Made by a program: the position numbers and the translations under genes. Below, piece by piece: positions 1 through 7,250 of a DNA stretch of 10,067 bases (position 1 is its first letter; each line of letters starts with the position of its first letter). Location of the stretch: contig NW_003116031.1 in the NCBI RefSeq assembly GCF_000003605.2, forward strand, positions 1-10,067, read 5' to 3'. Under the pieces are notes generated by a model. It did not search any database and was not told where the DNA came from. It worked only from the letters and a program-made list of their open reading frames with translations. The DNA comes from Saccoglossus kowalevskii. Its lineage: Eukaryota; Hemichordata; Enteropneusta; Harrimaniidae.

Positions 1-366
1 CTGAACTAGACATGGTCAATTAAGTTGACACAGTAGATAAATGGCTATCACCTTCCCATTAGAAGAAGGCGCCCACACCAACATCCAAGCCATTCAATTT
101 GTTTCCATTCAGTAGCAGTACATGCAAACACTGATATGTTAAAATACCACCCACTCATCTTTCGGTCTTTACAAAACAGTAACAACAATATGAACACGTA
201 ATCAATTAAGAATTATTTCAACGTGATTTATATAAACCATATAAAACGATAAACAACATATACTAGTATACTAGTTGCTTAAACTTAAAAACAACTCATG
301 GAATCATCTGGTTGGTCAAATACCAAACCCTCTTTTAGTGAGCACAATTGGAGATGGAGCATAATT
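1..366. other. AT-rich non-coding stretch, no gene recognised
   Basis: All frames are broken by frequent stops and no protein family is recognisable. A 14-bp perfect palindrome, ACTAGTATACTAGT, lies at 262-275. If the channel gene downstream has more exons to the left of the window, this would be intronic, but nothing here shows that directly. Confidence 0.5.
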
Positions 367-401
367 AGTCCCCGTTCGCACATAGTCCGAAAACGGGGAC
401 T
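367..401. repeat. GC-rich inverted repeat (hairpin)
   Basis: AGTCCCCGTT at 367-376 is the exact reverse complement of AACGGGGACT at 392-401, leaving a 15-nt loop. It stands out in an AT-rich setting and sits directly before the TGCG simple repeat. The GGGGAC-TTATGTTTTG-(TGCG)n order resembles a widespread type of invertebrate interspersed repeat as I remember it, so the hairpin may be one edge of that repeat unit. That assignment is inference. Confidence 0.55.
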
Positions 402-416
402 TATGTTTTGACCTCC

Positions 417-447
417 GTGTGTGCGTGCGTGCGTCTGTGCGTGCGTC
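417..447 (+). repeat. TGCG-type simple repeat
   Basis: This is a run of GTGT, GTGCG, GCGT and CTGTGCGTGCGT elements. It lies at the head of the 150-bp array and is followed by CCGGACCTGTATCTTAG. The short reading frames that cross it on both strands (Arg/Thr/His- or Cys/Val-rich peptides) are simple-sequence artefacts. Confidence 0.8.
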
Positions 448-449
448 CG

Positions 450-1419
450 GACCTGTATCTTAGAAATGCCTGGACCAATCACAATCAAACTTCACACATA
501 CATCATACTAATATTATACATATGCACGTCAATTTGTTTCACGATCTGATTCAAGATGGCCGAATGGCGGCCATTTTTGTGCTAAAAATCATCAAAATCA
601 AACATTGTTCAGCTGTTTACAAATGGATGTAGTTGAAACCTTGTATATGCGTTGGATATTATAGGACTTTGATGCACATCATTTTGTTTTACGATCTGAT
701 TCAAGATGGCCGAATGGCGGCCATTTTTGTGCTAAAAAATCCTGAAAATCAAGCATTTCTCGGCTTTTTACAGATGGGTTTTGTTCAAACTTGGTATATA
801 CATTGGACATTATGGGACCTTGATGCACATCATTTTGTTTTAAGATTTGATTCAAGATGACCGAATGGCGGCCATTTTTGTGCTAAAAAATCCTAAAAAT
901 CAAGCATTTCTCGGCTGTTTACAGATGGATTTTGTTCAAACTTAGTATATACATTAGACATTATGGGACCTTGATGCAAATCATTTTGTTTTTCAGATAA
1001 AATTGAAAATGGCGGACTGGCGGCCATTTTGTTTTAATGAATGTGGTTCTCGTGCCATATCTCTGACTTGCTTTCACTGATTATGCTCAAATTTTAAATA
1101 TTCATTATACATCATGTCATAGATAGACAGATATATTGGTTTGACGATCCTATTCAAAATGGCCAAATGGTGGCCATTTTTGTGCAAAAAAAATCATCAA
1201 ATATCAAGCATTTCTGGCATTTATGAATGGATTTTGTTCAAACTTGGTACATATATTAGACATTACAGGTTCCTGATGCACATCATTTATTTTTCAGATT
1301 GGATTCACAATGGCTGACTGGCGGCCATTTTGTTGTAATGATTAGACTTCTAGAGCCATATCTCTTAAATGCTTTGACTGATTATATATTCAAATTTTAT
1401 ATATTCGTTATACATCATG

Positions 1420-1453
<34 letters not shown>

Positions 1454-1590
1454 TCAAAATGCTGTTGAATGCTGTTCCAGAGCAATATCTCTCAATATGG
1501 ACAAGTACTTGTTTGACGATCAGATACAAATGTCAATCATTTTAATGTTAAAAAATCATATTCCTGACATGGTTATATTCCAGCTATATT
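450..1590 (+). repeat. Tandem array of ~150-bp units with palindromic ATGGCC/GGCCAT core
   Basis: The conserved ATGG of the core falls at 556, 706, 857 (there ATGA), 1009, 1159 and 1310, with a decayed copy at 1459, so the spacing is 149-152 bp throughout. Two unit types can be seen. Type A (after the cores at 556, 706, 857 and 1159) continues with GTGCTAAAAA-like sequence, AAGCATTTCTCGGC and GATGGATTTTGTTCAAAC. Type B (after 1009 and 1310) continues with GCCATATCTCT, a TTCAAATTTTA-like stretch and TATACATCATG. Units 4-7 therefore alternate B-A-B-A, a ~300-bp higher-order repeat. Most cores are short inverted repeats; the best is 1156-1164 against 1172-1180, nine perfect pairs. No convincing protein is encoded. 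A further decayed copy is visible near 1510-1560. Confidence 0.88.
1421..1449. repeat. (TA)n microsatellite
   Basis: An uninterrupted TA dinucleotide run of about 14.5 units. It lies inside a type B unit of the 150-bp array, just after TACATCATGT, and has probably expanded from that unit's TATA-rich end. Confidence 0.95.
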
Positions 1591-1655
1591 ACTATAAATA
1601 AAACTAAAAATTTTAAATTGTTATATTTAATTTTTAATGAAATTTGTATTTATAG

Positions 1656-2110
1656 GGATAATCTACTGAGGTTGGAGATCTATTATGAAGAATTAAATTA
1701 TCAGAACGTTATTAAAGTGCCTGCATATCTGGTAAAATTTACTATTTTTATTGTGGCATTCTACGTCTTATCGTTAGCTACATTTCAATTGGTGGATATT
1801 TTGCATTACATATGTGCATATAGTCGTCATGCATTATATATGCGGGGTGGATTAAGTTATTTGTGTCAGAACAGGACAATCGAAATTGATATGTTTGTTT
1901 TCTTTTTTTCAGATTGAGGAATTATTGGGCGATATTGGTGGTATCGTGGGTCTCTATATCGGCCTTTCTTTGATTACAGTTGTAGAGTTTTTGGAATTCA
2001 TGTTGGGTTTGTTTCGGTCGTTGTCTACGAAGTTATGGACAAATCGTAAACAACGTTCAACAAACACCTCATTGGAAACACTGCAAGACAAAGTGCACAA
2101 CGAACTCTAG
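1656..2110 (+). CDS. DEG/ENaC (amiloride-sensitive sodium channel) subunit, last two coding exons
   Basis: Two exons, 1656-1731 and 1913-2110, joined in phase 0. DEG/ENaC subunits are trimeric, usually Na+-selective plasma-membrane channels gated by acid, peptides or mechanical force. The first exon begins with the third base of a split codon after TTTGTATTTATAG and encodes DNLLRLEIYYEELNY, the stretch before the second membrane segment that resembles the ASIC DNLVLLDVFFEALNY region. The second exon gives 65 residues: LLGDIGG at residues 4-10, then the membrane segment with the GxS selectivity-filter triplet GLS (residues 17-19, bases 1961-1969) and the conserved Glu25. A 36-residue basic cytoplasmic tail follows (KLWTNRKQRST), ending in NEL before TAG at 2108. 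The family is clear; the subtype (ASIC, FaNaC, degenerin or other) cannot be told from this part. The large extracellular domain, first membrane segment and HG gating motif must be encoded upstream of the window. Intact splice sites argue against a processed copy. Confidence 0.93.
1732..1912 (+). other. Last intron of the DEG/ENaC gene (181 bp)
   Basis: The donor is CTG|GTAAAA and the acceptor is a pyrimidine tract, TTTTCTTTTTTTCAG. The intron is phase 0. The upstream exon's frame stays open through the whole intron and stops only at TGA 1915-1917, just inside the next exon, because the intron length (181) is not a multiple of three. The read-through would be hydrophobic at first (KFTIFIVAFYVLSLATFQL). 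Confidence 0.9.
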
Positions 2111-2551
2111 GCAAGGTTGAAATGGGGTTTTAAAATAATAACAATATAATTATTCCTTCGTGACTTATATTCCAATATTGTTTTAAGGTAGAATGGTATT
2201 GCTATTTTCTTTATTTTTTAGATATTCGATATCATGTTTCAGGGATTAAGAAAAGGAAATATAAATATGGGGTCACTATGGTGAAAATAGCATGTTTTAA
2301 TTTTACCGTTGTAAATGCCAAACAAATGTGGTGACATATAGTGAGAAAAAAATATACATCTGTACGTTTTGATGTCTAGCAGTATTTCAAAATTGAAAAT
2401 ATTTAAGTGGGGTTTTAACGAGAAAATGTTTTTTTCACTGGTCTATGGAAACCGCTGCTAAAATGTCATTTAATTTGTATTATTTTACCATATTGCTTGA
2501 TAGTCTGAACAATAAACCATAAAAAATCACATATTGTTGACTAATAATAAA
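2111..2551 (+). promoter_or_regulatory. Probable 3' UTR with candidate poly(A) signals
   Basis: There is no coding potential after the channel stop codon. The first canonical AATAAA is at 2511-2516, about 400 bp after the stop; others are at 2546-2551 and 2603-2608. An AT-rich 3' UTR ending near 2530-2630 is the simplest reading, but which signal is used cannot be determined from sequence alone. Confidence 0.5.
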
Positions 2552-3145
2552 GTGAATAATCATAGACAGGTTTTGACACAAAATATTACTACTATCATAT
2601 ACAATAAAATATGCGCACATATAAAAAAAAACTATCTAGTTGCATTATATAACTTTTTATCAAAAATAAAAATAGTCATTTGTGTTGAGAAGACATTTCA
2701 GCCATTATATTTATATGTTTGTTGTTCAGCTCTTGTTTCTTCGTTTAACATTGAATAGTACTAGAAATAAACAAAACACGTGGCATACGTATTCTAATTT
2801 GATTAAATGTTATATGAAAATGTCAGAAAACGAGAATTCAGTGAATGTGTACAAATGCAAAGTATAATTAAAATAAAGAACAATCAACGCAGATAACGGT
2901 ATTGATGTTTTTTAACAAGGAAGCAAACCATGTATCGATTACATGTTCATCTCCTTATGGTCCAATGTGAAAAACCCCGCATCACTATAAATACCTTGCA
3001 ATACTATTATATCGCTGAATAAGCTATGCCATGTTTGTAATCTTATCAAACTTTAAATTTGTTTCTGTTAATTAAGAAACTTTTGATCTTTGAAAAGGTA
3101 GTTTATGTGACCCAAAAAGGTTGTAAATAATAACCAGTATTTGTT
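2552..3145. other. AT-rich intergenic stretch, no gene recognised
   Basis: The short frames here (for example across 2534-2758 and 2682-2867) are Asn/Lys/Ile/Tyr-rich, show no family resemblance and have no plausible splice pattern. I see no repeat of note. Confidence 0.55.
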
Positions 3146-3149
3146 GTAT

Positions 3150-3475
3150 TGTAGTTTGCACGTCACGTGATTTCACGTTTGATCCATATACCTCATAAAA
3201 AATTGTTTTATTTTTGTAGTTTATATGATTTAAATTTTGATCTACGTAGTCATCTGATTACTATGCTTGGTCGATGTAGTTATTGTAATTTCGTTTTTAA
3301 TCAATATAGTTAGTATGATTAAATGCTTGAACAACATAGTCCATAATCTTTGGCATATTTATTTCCTGTTTGATCTATGTAGTTTATAAGATTACATGTT
3401 CGATTGGTGTGTTTTAAATTATTCTATTACATGATTTATATGACTTTATCTTTGCTATACATAGTCCACATGCGG
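3150..3475 (+). repeat. Degenerate 30-bp minisatellite
   Basis: Units resembling GATCTATGTAGTTTATATGA followed by a TTACATGTTT-like end repeat head to tail. Unit starts near 3239, 3269, 3299 and 3329 are spaced exactly 30 bp; further starts are at 3372 and 3402, and degenerate copies lie near 3150, 3181, 3209 and 3454. The GTAGT/ATAGT core is the best-kept part. A palindrome, TCACGTGA, sits at 3163-3170 in the first degenerate unit. Confidence 0.75.
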
Positions 3476-3717
3476 CATCTCCAAATTAGTGTGTGATCCA
3501 GAGTACCCCCTTCCCGATACATTCGAACAGTTCCTTCAAACCACATTCCACCTATCCCTCTAGAGTGTTTATGTGAAATCAAATGTCTTCATTTATGTAA
3601 CGTTTTCAACACGTCTGTGGATTACCCTGGATCACCTACTAAGTGAGTGTGTGAACCTTACGATGTGAATAGCTAAACATTGGCTAACTAAGTCCAGTCA
3701 ATTTATGGTTTGACCCA
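3476..3717. other. Non-coding stretch before the left inverted arm
   Basis: No gene or repeat was identified. AGTCCAG near 3691-3697 has a reverse-complement counterpart (CTGGACT near 7894-7900) outside the right arm, which hints that the arms may extend a little further than drawn, though the bases between do not align well. Confidence 0.4.
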
Positions 3718-4048
3718 TCACAAATTGCAACAGAAATAATGTCTTCACAATACATTCCGGGGAGGTGTCTAGATTGACATACTAAAAGTTTTGGAAAATC
3801 TAGGCTTCCGAAATATACCTAATTTGCATATATTCAAAATGGCCGTTTGGTGCATTTTTACAACATGGAAAATATAACTATTAGGACATATCTTTAATGT
3901 AGATGATTTTTTTTTAGATATTCAAGTTTCTGCGATATGGTTTGGTGTGTGTGAATGTATGTGATTGTGAAACATTTGATTGAATAACAATGCCATTTGC
4001 ATGAAGCTAATATGGCCGTCAAAATAGTATCATTTAAATGTGCAACTT
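3718..4048 (+). repeat. Left inverted-repeat arm
   Basis: The reverse complement of this arm occurs at about 7541-7863. The match starts at TCACAAATTGCAACAGAAAT (3718) opposite 7863. It is strongest at 3793-3848, which pairs with 7734-7789 over 56 bp with one mismatch (C/T after TCTAGG). It remains clear to TATAACTA (about 3881) and then becomes patchy up to about 4048, where TTTGCAT, the AATATGGCC-like block and ATTTAAAT are still aligned. Sequence at 3833-3950 also resembles a type B unit of the 450-1590 array: ATTCAAAATGGCC, GGTGCATTTTT, CATATCTTTAATG, ATATTCAAGTTT. Confidence 0.88.
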
Positions 4049-4300
4049 TGGGCGGCCCCTCAGAATCTGTTACTCGCAATTTCTCCGTGAGCTACGCCGT
4101 GACCCGATGTTCACCCCCCTCGATCCTGAAACAGTCACTCACGGTAGGACTGTCACTTCCGGGATCCAGAGTCCTGTATTCGGTATTGCTTTGGATCCCG
4201 TCGAGTGATGGTCGTACGGGGGGAATGCACATATGGTGTTGATGGGCGGAACTTAGTCCCCTGCGGGATAGAGGTCTAAGACCTTAAGGTAGGTCAATTT
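4049..4300 (+). other. GC-rich leader of the DIRS-like element, with stem-loop
   Basis: This lies between the left arm and the first gag-like frame and has no recognisable protein. It holds an inverted repeat: GGGATCCA (4161-4168) pairs with TGGATCCC (4192-4199), and an outer TCACT (4153-4157) pairs with AGTGA (4204-4208) across a small internal loop. It could be an untranslated leader of the retroelement RNA, but that is inference. Confidence 0.5.
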
Positions 4301-4301
4301 T

Positions 4302-4810
4302 ATGCTCAACCTTTTCCTTTGCATCAAGTACTACACGATCAAGCAGTGTTTGAGACTGGAGCCAGCAGAGTCTCGAGTCAAATCTCGTGCCCCGATCAAA
4401 ACCTTTGGTTCCTCCCCGACTCCGGTACCACAAATTTGTTTGGTTTGGTGGGATGAGCAAAGGAGGTTGCACCGTTCATGGAATATTTCGACCAGTTAGT
4501 CGGAAACAGTCCCCGCACTGAGAGCAGATTGGCGACCCTCAAACTTCGAGTTGTGGCAGGCCCACTGGAACGAATTGTTTTGAGCCGCCAGCACTCTGAA
4601 GTCTCAATGGCGGAACGCACCAGCCTCCTAGACCAGCAGACACAGCCATTGGTGGGACACCACAAGGTTAAGCGGGATATACTGCAGTGTCGTCTGGCTC
4701 TCGTGGCAGGGGCTGCCTCTGTACAGTGGAATGCGGTTTTGGCTGTTTTCACTGAGCGCACCACGCCTCAGTTACGCAGGCTTTACCTCCACCACCCTCT
4801 TCCTTTTTGA
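4302..4810 (+). pseudogene. Gag-like ORF1 remnant of the DIRS-like element
   Basis: The best-kept frame runs from ATG 4478 to TGA 4808-4810 (110 residues). It contains the segments SRLATLKLRVVAGPLERIVL, AERTSLLDQQ and KRDILQCRLALVAGAA followed by VQWNAVLAVFTERTTPQLR. Charged, heptad-like spacing suggests a helical or coiled-coil assembly segment, as expected of a DIRS gag-like protein, but gag proteins diverge quickly and I place it mainly by position upstream of the reverse transcriptase. A separate frame from 4302 to 4499 overlaps its start and may be its displaced N-terminus. After the stop, another frame (EDEKSSLGASGF) seems to continue the protein, so the end is broken too. Open frames on the opposite strand here are antisense shadows. 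Confidence 0.6.
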
Positions 4811-5114
4811 GGATGAAAAGAGCAGTCTCGGTGCTTCAGGATTCCACTGACCAGTTGGTACAGGTGAGACCCGTGAGCAAGTTTGGCTTCTGCCAATATG
4901 AAATATTGGACTAATACTTCAGGTTTGATGCTTTCGCTTGCAACAAGGGGGATGGGCATATGTTCGGCGGGAGGCATAACCTATCGTCTTCTAAAGGCCT
5001 TGCAGGTTCTCACTTCGACGGAGGAAAGATCACCCCAACTGGAACTGCCGAACCCACACATCTCTCCTGCACTGGTGTATTCCGGTTTGAAGGCAGCGTG
5101 TAACCGATCCCTAG
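4811..5114 (+). pseudogene. Decayed gag-to-RT linker, no domain recognised
   Basis: This lies between the gag-like frame and the first reverse-transcriptase motif. All frames are interrupted or lack family resemblance. It would hold the end of ORF1 and the start of the RT ORF in an intact element. One open frame passes through from 4883 and continues into the RT region, but its residues before about 5170 look out of frame with respect to the element protein. Confidence 0.4.
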
Positions 5115-6050
5115 ATTCTTCAGGTGGCGATACACGGTTACAAGCTCCCTCTGCAATCTCCACCCCCTGGAACCAGCTCCCGTTTGGGGCACTACCAGGG
5201 GACCCCCTCCAAGCAGGAGCAATCCGACAGGAGGTAGATAGTTTTCTTACAAAGGGTGCTTTACACAGGATAGGGGACCTGGCGTTAAGTCCGGGCTTCT
5301 ACTCGCAAGTATTATTGGTTCCAAAGACTACAACTGAGACTGAGACTACAGGTGGCTGTGCCCCGTTCTGGACTTAAGCAGACCAAATCAGTATGAGCTT
5401 CCTGGAAACGCTGAGAACCATATTATTCTCTGTGCTCTATTTCTACTGGTTAGCCTCGCTAGAGCCATACTTACCCGCACAAACCGATACACACCCGTCT
5501 CCCTTGATTCGCGCAGTTAAGCCAAGTAGTCAAGCATGGGGTGCTCCCCATGGCTCCATACGTATTCACCAGAGTTTGGAAACAGGTGGTGCTACTGCTG
5601 CACCGGTACACATCACATCAGTACACATCAACGTGTACCTAGATGGCTGGTTGCTACACAACCCAACAAGGAGTGGTTAGTCAAACAATAAGGCTAACAC
5701 TAGATTTTCTAGACCAGTTGTGCTTCCTAGTAATTCGAGCAAGTCCCACCCTCAGCCAACACAACAGTTGGTGTTCCTGGCCAGGGAGTTTGAGGTGGGC
5801 TTGGTACGGTCGCCGCAAGCCCGTTGCCTAAACGACCTAGCCAAATGCCTAGTCAGCGTTCCCTCTGTGTCCCTCCAAAAACTAATGCAGAACTAATGCC
5901 CGTTACAGTGCACTTTTGTTGCTCTCTTGTGGGAACTGGAGAGGCGAGTAACACTCTCGGACCAAGTGAGGGATGCCTTGCCCTGATGGTCGGCAATTGC
6001 CAACCCCAGGCAGGGGTCCCCTTGGACCCACTCGCCACAGCTATGAATCA
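5115..6050 (+). pseudogene. Reverse transcriptase remnant (DIRS type)
   Basis: Motifs appear in the expected order but in changing frames. The N-terminal approach is ILQVAIHGYKLPL (from 5115). Then come FGALPGDPLQAGAIRQEVDS and SPGFYSQVLLVPKT (5180-5326), the DIRS signature before the fingers. PVLDLSRPNQ (5362-5391) matches the VxDLSxLN motif. APYVFTRVWK and VVLLLHR (about 5553-5606) match the APRVFTRV region. The catalytic YLDDW box reads YLDGW at 5636-5650, so the second Asp is Gly (codon GGC at 5645-5647). The thumb follows: TLDFLDQLCFLV, PTQQLVFLAREFEVGL and WELERRVTLSDQVRDAL (5930-5980), then TGA at 5984 where Trp is expected. At least five frame changes are needed. The copy would be inactive even without them because of the Asp loss. 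Confidence 0.85.
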
Positions 6051-6059
6051 GGAAAAGGA

Positions 6060-6400
6060 TGCCTTCCTCACATGTTGGGGAGTGCACCTATTGGACGAAC
6101 TAGCCCAATGGAAAATATGGCCCCTGCATTAGATTCAGGACTACCATATCAACTGGCTCGAACTTAAAGAAGTGCGCTTAGCACTATTTCACTTTCTACC
6201 CATAGTTTGAAACCACAGAGTCTTGCTCACAGCGGTGGTCTCCTATAGCTACAAGGAGTCAAGCAGACACCCTCTCGTGGCGGCTCTGTCTCCAGAATGC
6301 GGAGTGGGGGATAACCACAATGGGTAACCTCCAGACTGTTTCGGCGGTGGGACGGACCAAGGTTAGGCCTGTTCACCACACCCCGGAACGTCAAGCTCCC
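6060..6400 (+). pseudogene. RNase H remnant of the DIRS-like element
   Basis: The segment CWGVHLLDELAQWKIWPL (from about 6075) is followed in the same frame by a TAG at 6130-6132 and then INWLELKEVRLALFHFLPIV. The Glu of LELK matches the catalytic Glu region of RNase H in DIRS and related retroelements. A TGA at 6208-6210 follows where Arg would be expected (CGA to TGA), then NHRVLLTAVVSY. The frame then shifts to LSWRLCLQNAEWGITT and VGRTKVRP, matching the conserved end of the domain (AEW, then GRxNxxAD). In the intact element this enzyme would digest the RNA strand of the RNA-DNA hybrid. The domain's first catalytic Asp is not readable in the present frames. Confidence 0.75.
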
Positions 6401-6716
6401 GACGTACACAACATTCCTGCCGACCCCAGGAGCCTGGGCCAGGGACACTTTGTCGACCCCTGTGGACACACATGGATGTGTACGTCTTTCCTCCCTTTCC
6501 GCTATTCACCGGGTACTGGTAAAACTTTGACAGGAGCACATCTGCACTTTGACGCAGGTGGCGCCCAGCGGGCCAAGCAAGGTCTGGTTTCCACTTCTGT
6601 TTAAAATGTTAGTTGAAATACCAGGGGTGCTTCCGGATGATGCACTGCCTTTGAACCCAGCAGTGTTCCACTTACACGCATCAAGGCTCTCAATTGACTC
6701 ACTCAGATTTTTCTGA
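6400..6716 (+). pseudogene. RT/RH-to-recombinase linker, possibly the Dam-methyltransferase-like domain
   Basis: Most of it reads in one frame: TPGAWARDTLSTPVDTHG, IHRVLVKL, then TGA at 6528-6530 where Arg (CGA) is expected, QEH, VWFPLL, and PLNPAVFHLHASRLS before a stop at 6714-6716. A neighbouring frame gives MDVYVFPPFPL (about 6472-6504). Many DIRS elements carry a Dam-like adenine methyltransferase segment after RNase H, with a D-A-L-x-x-W stretch followed by a PP motif in this order. The FPPF would stand where phage Dam enzymes have NPPY. I recognise the linker as typical of the element; the methyltransferase label is a weaker inference. Confidence 0.5.
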
Positions 6717-7245
6717 GTGAGCTGCCAACGTCCTGGCCAGGGCAAACAGGGAGCCCACCAACACTGCCTACGCCTCGAAATGACGTGCGTACACTGATTG
6801 GTGTAGTGGAAGGGAGATTCATGCCATCCTTTTTTTGGCCAGACAGCTGACTTTTCATCCATCATTTGAACGAAATGGACATGCCCTTTCAGCGATTGTT
6901 GGCTACAGGTTATCCTTGTCACCAACTATTGGGATTCTCTGGGGACGAGGCTAGCCGGTTGTCCTACCATTAAGAGACTTTACTGTTTAATCAGAGGCCT
7001 AGACCCCGAACGAGAGAACCAACCAATTGGAACTTATCAGATGTGTTGGCCGCTCTAAGCAGACTGCCCTTTGAGCCTCTCCGATCAGCACCACTCAAAC
7101 TTTTGATGTGGATAACAGTCTTCCTACTCATCCTCGCCTCAGGTAGGCATCGGGCTGAACTTGGGGCCCTGCCCTTCTCGAATGGGTGTGTCACCTTTAT
7201 GGACAATCAAGTCATGATAAAGACACGAATCGGGTTTCTCGCCAG
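6717..7245 (+). pseudogene. Tyrosine recombinase remnant, C-terminal half missing
   Basis: The N-terminal DNA-binding part begins ANVLARANREPTNTAYASK (6724-6780), then TGA at 6781 where Trp is expected, then RAYTDWC. After a frame change, HALSAIVGYRLSLSPTIG and then NWNLSDVLAALSRLPFEPL, LKLLMWITVFLLILASG and AELGAL follow (up to about 7170). This is the region leading to the first catalytic Arg. Aligning SGRHRAEL with the usual SxRRxSEL/TGLRxSEL pattern puts His (CAT, 7148-7150) where that Arg should be. The last family-like residues are VMIKTRIGFLARK; the frame then runs into AT-rich sequence and stops at TAA 7280-7282. The His-x-x-Arg and Tyr parts, roughly the last 150 residues of the family, are absent. 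In an intact element this enzyme integrates the circular DNA intermediate. Confidence 0.8.
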
Positions 7246-7250
7246 GAAGA

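Larger units (their letters stand above)
4049..7250 (+). mobile_element. Degenerate DIRS-like (tyrosine recombinase) retroelement interior
   Basis: This stretch is visibly richer in G and C than both flanks, with sharp changes near 4045 and 7250. Fragments of a DIRS-type polyprotein follow in order on the + strand: gag-like ORF, reverse transcriptase, RNase H, a possible Dam-methyltransferase-like segment and a partial tyrosine recombinase. DIRS elements use a tyrosine recombinase instead of an integrase and make no target-site duplication; many are bounded by inverted repeats, in keeping with the arms seen here. Reading requires repeated frame changes, several in-frame stops are present, and the recombinase lacks its C-terminal half, so the copy is dead. 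The assignment rests on recognisable motifs rather than a database match. Confidence 0.85.

Noticed and set aside
408-860. Open frames through the 150-bp array (start near 408 and 633)
   Set aside because: They consist of repeat units translated head to tail (the same RMAAIFVLK peptide recurs every 150 bp). This is repeat sequence, not a repeat protein, since other copies shift frame and contain stops.
556-1320. YY1-like sites (ATGGCGGC) in the array cores
   Set aside because: The core ATGGCGG matches part of the YY1 consensus, but flanking consensus positions do not fit in most copies, so I do not claim regulatory sites.
450-1590. Regularly spaced palindromic repeats considered as a CRISPR array
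   Set aside because: The ~150-bp spacing, the whole unit (not only a short repeat) being homologous, and the eukaryotic context rule it out.
1299-1601. 100-codon frame crossing the (TA)n run
   Set aside because: It includes the Ile-Tyr translation of the microsatellite and array units, with no family resemblance.
4396-4764. 122-codon open frame on the - strand opposite the gag-like ORF
   Set aside because: Antisense of the retroelement; the + strand frame carries the element-like segments and this one resembles nothing.
6506-6925. 139-codon open frame on the - strand
   Set aside because: Antisense of the RNase H-to-recombinase region; all recognisable motifs there are on the + strand.
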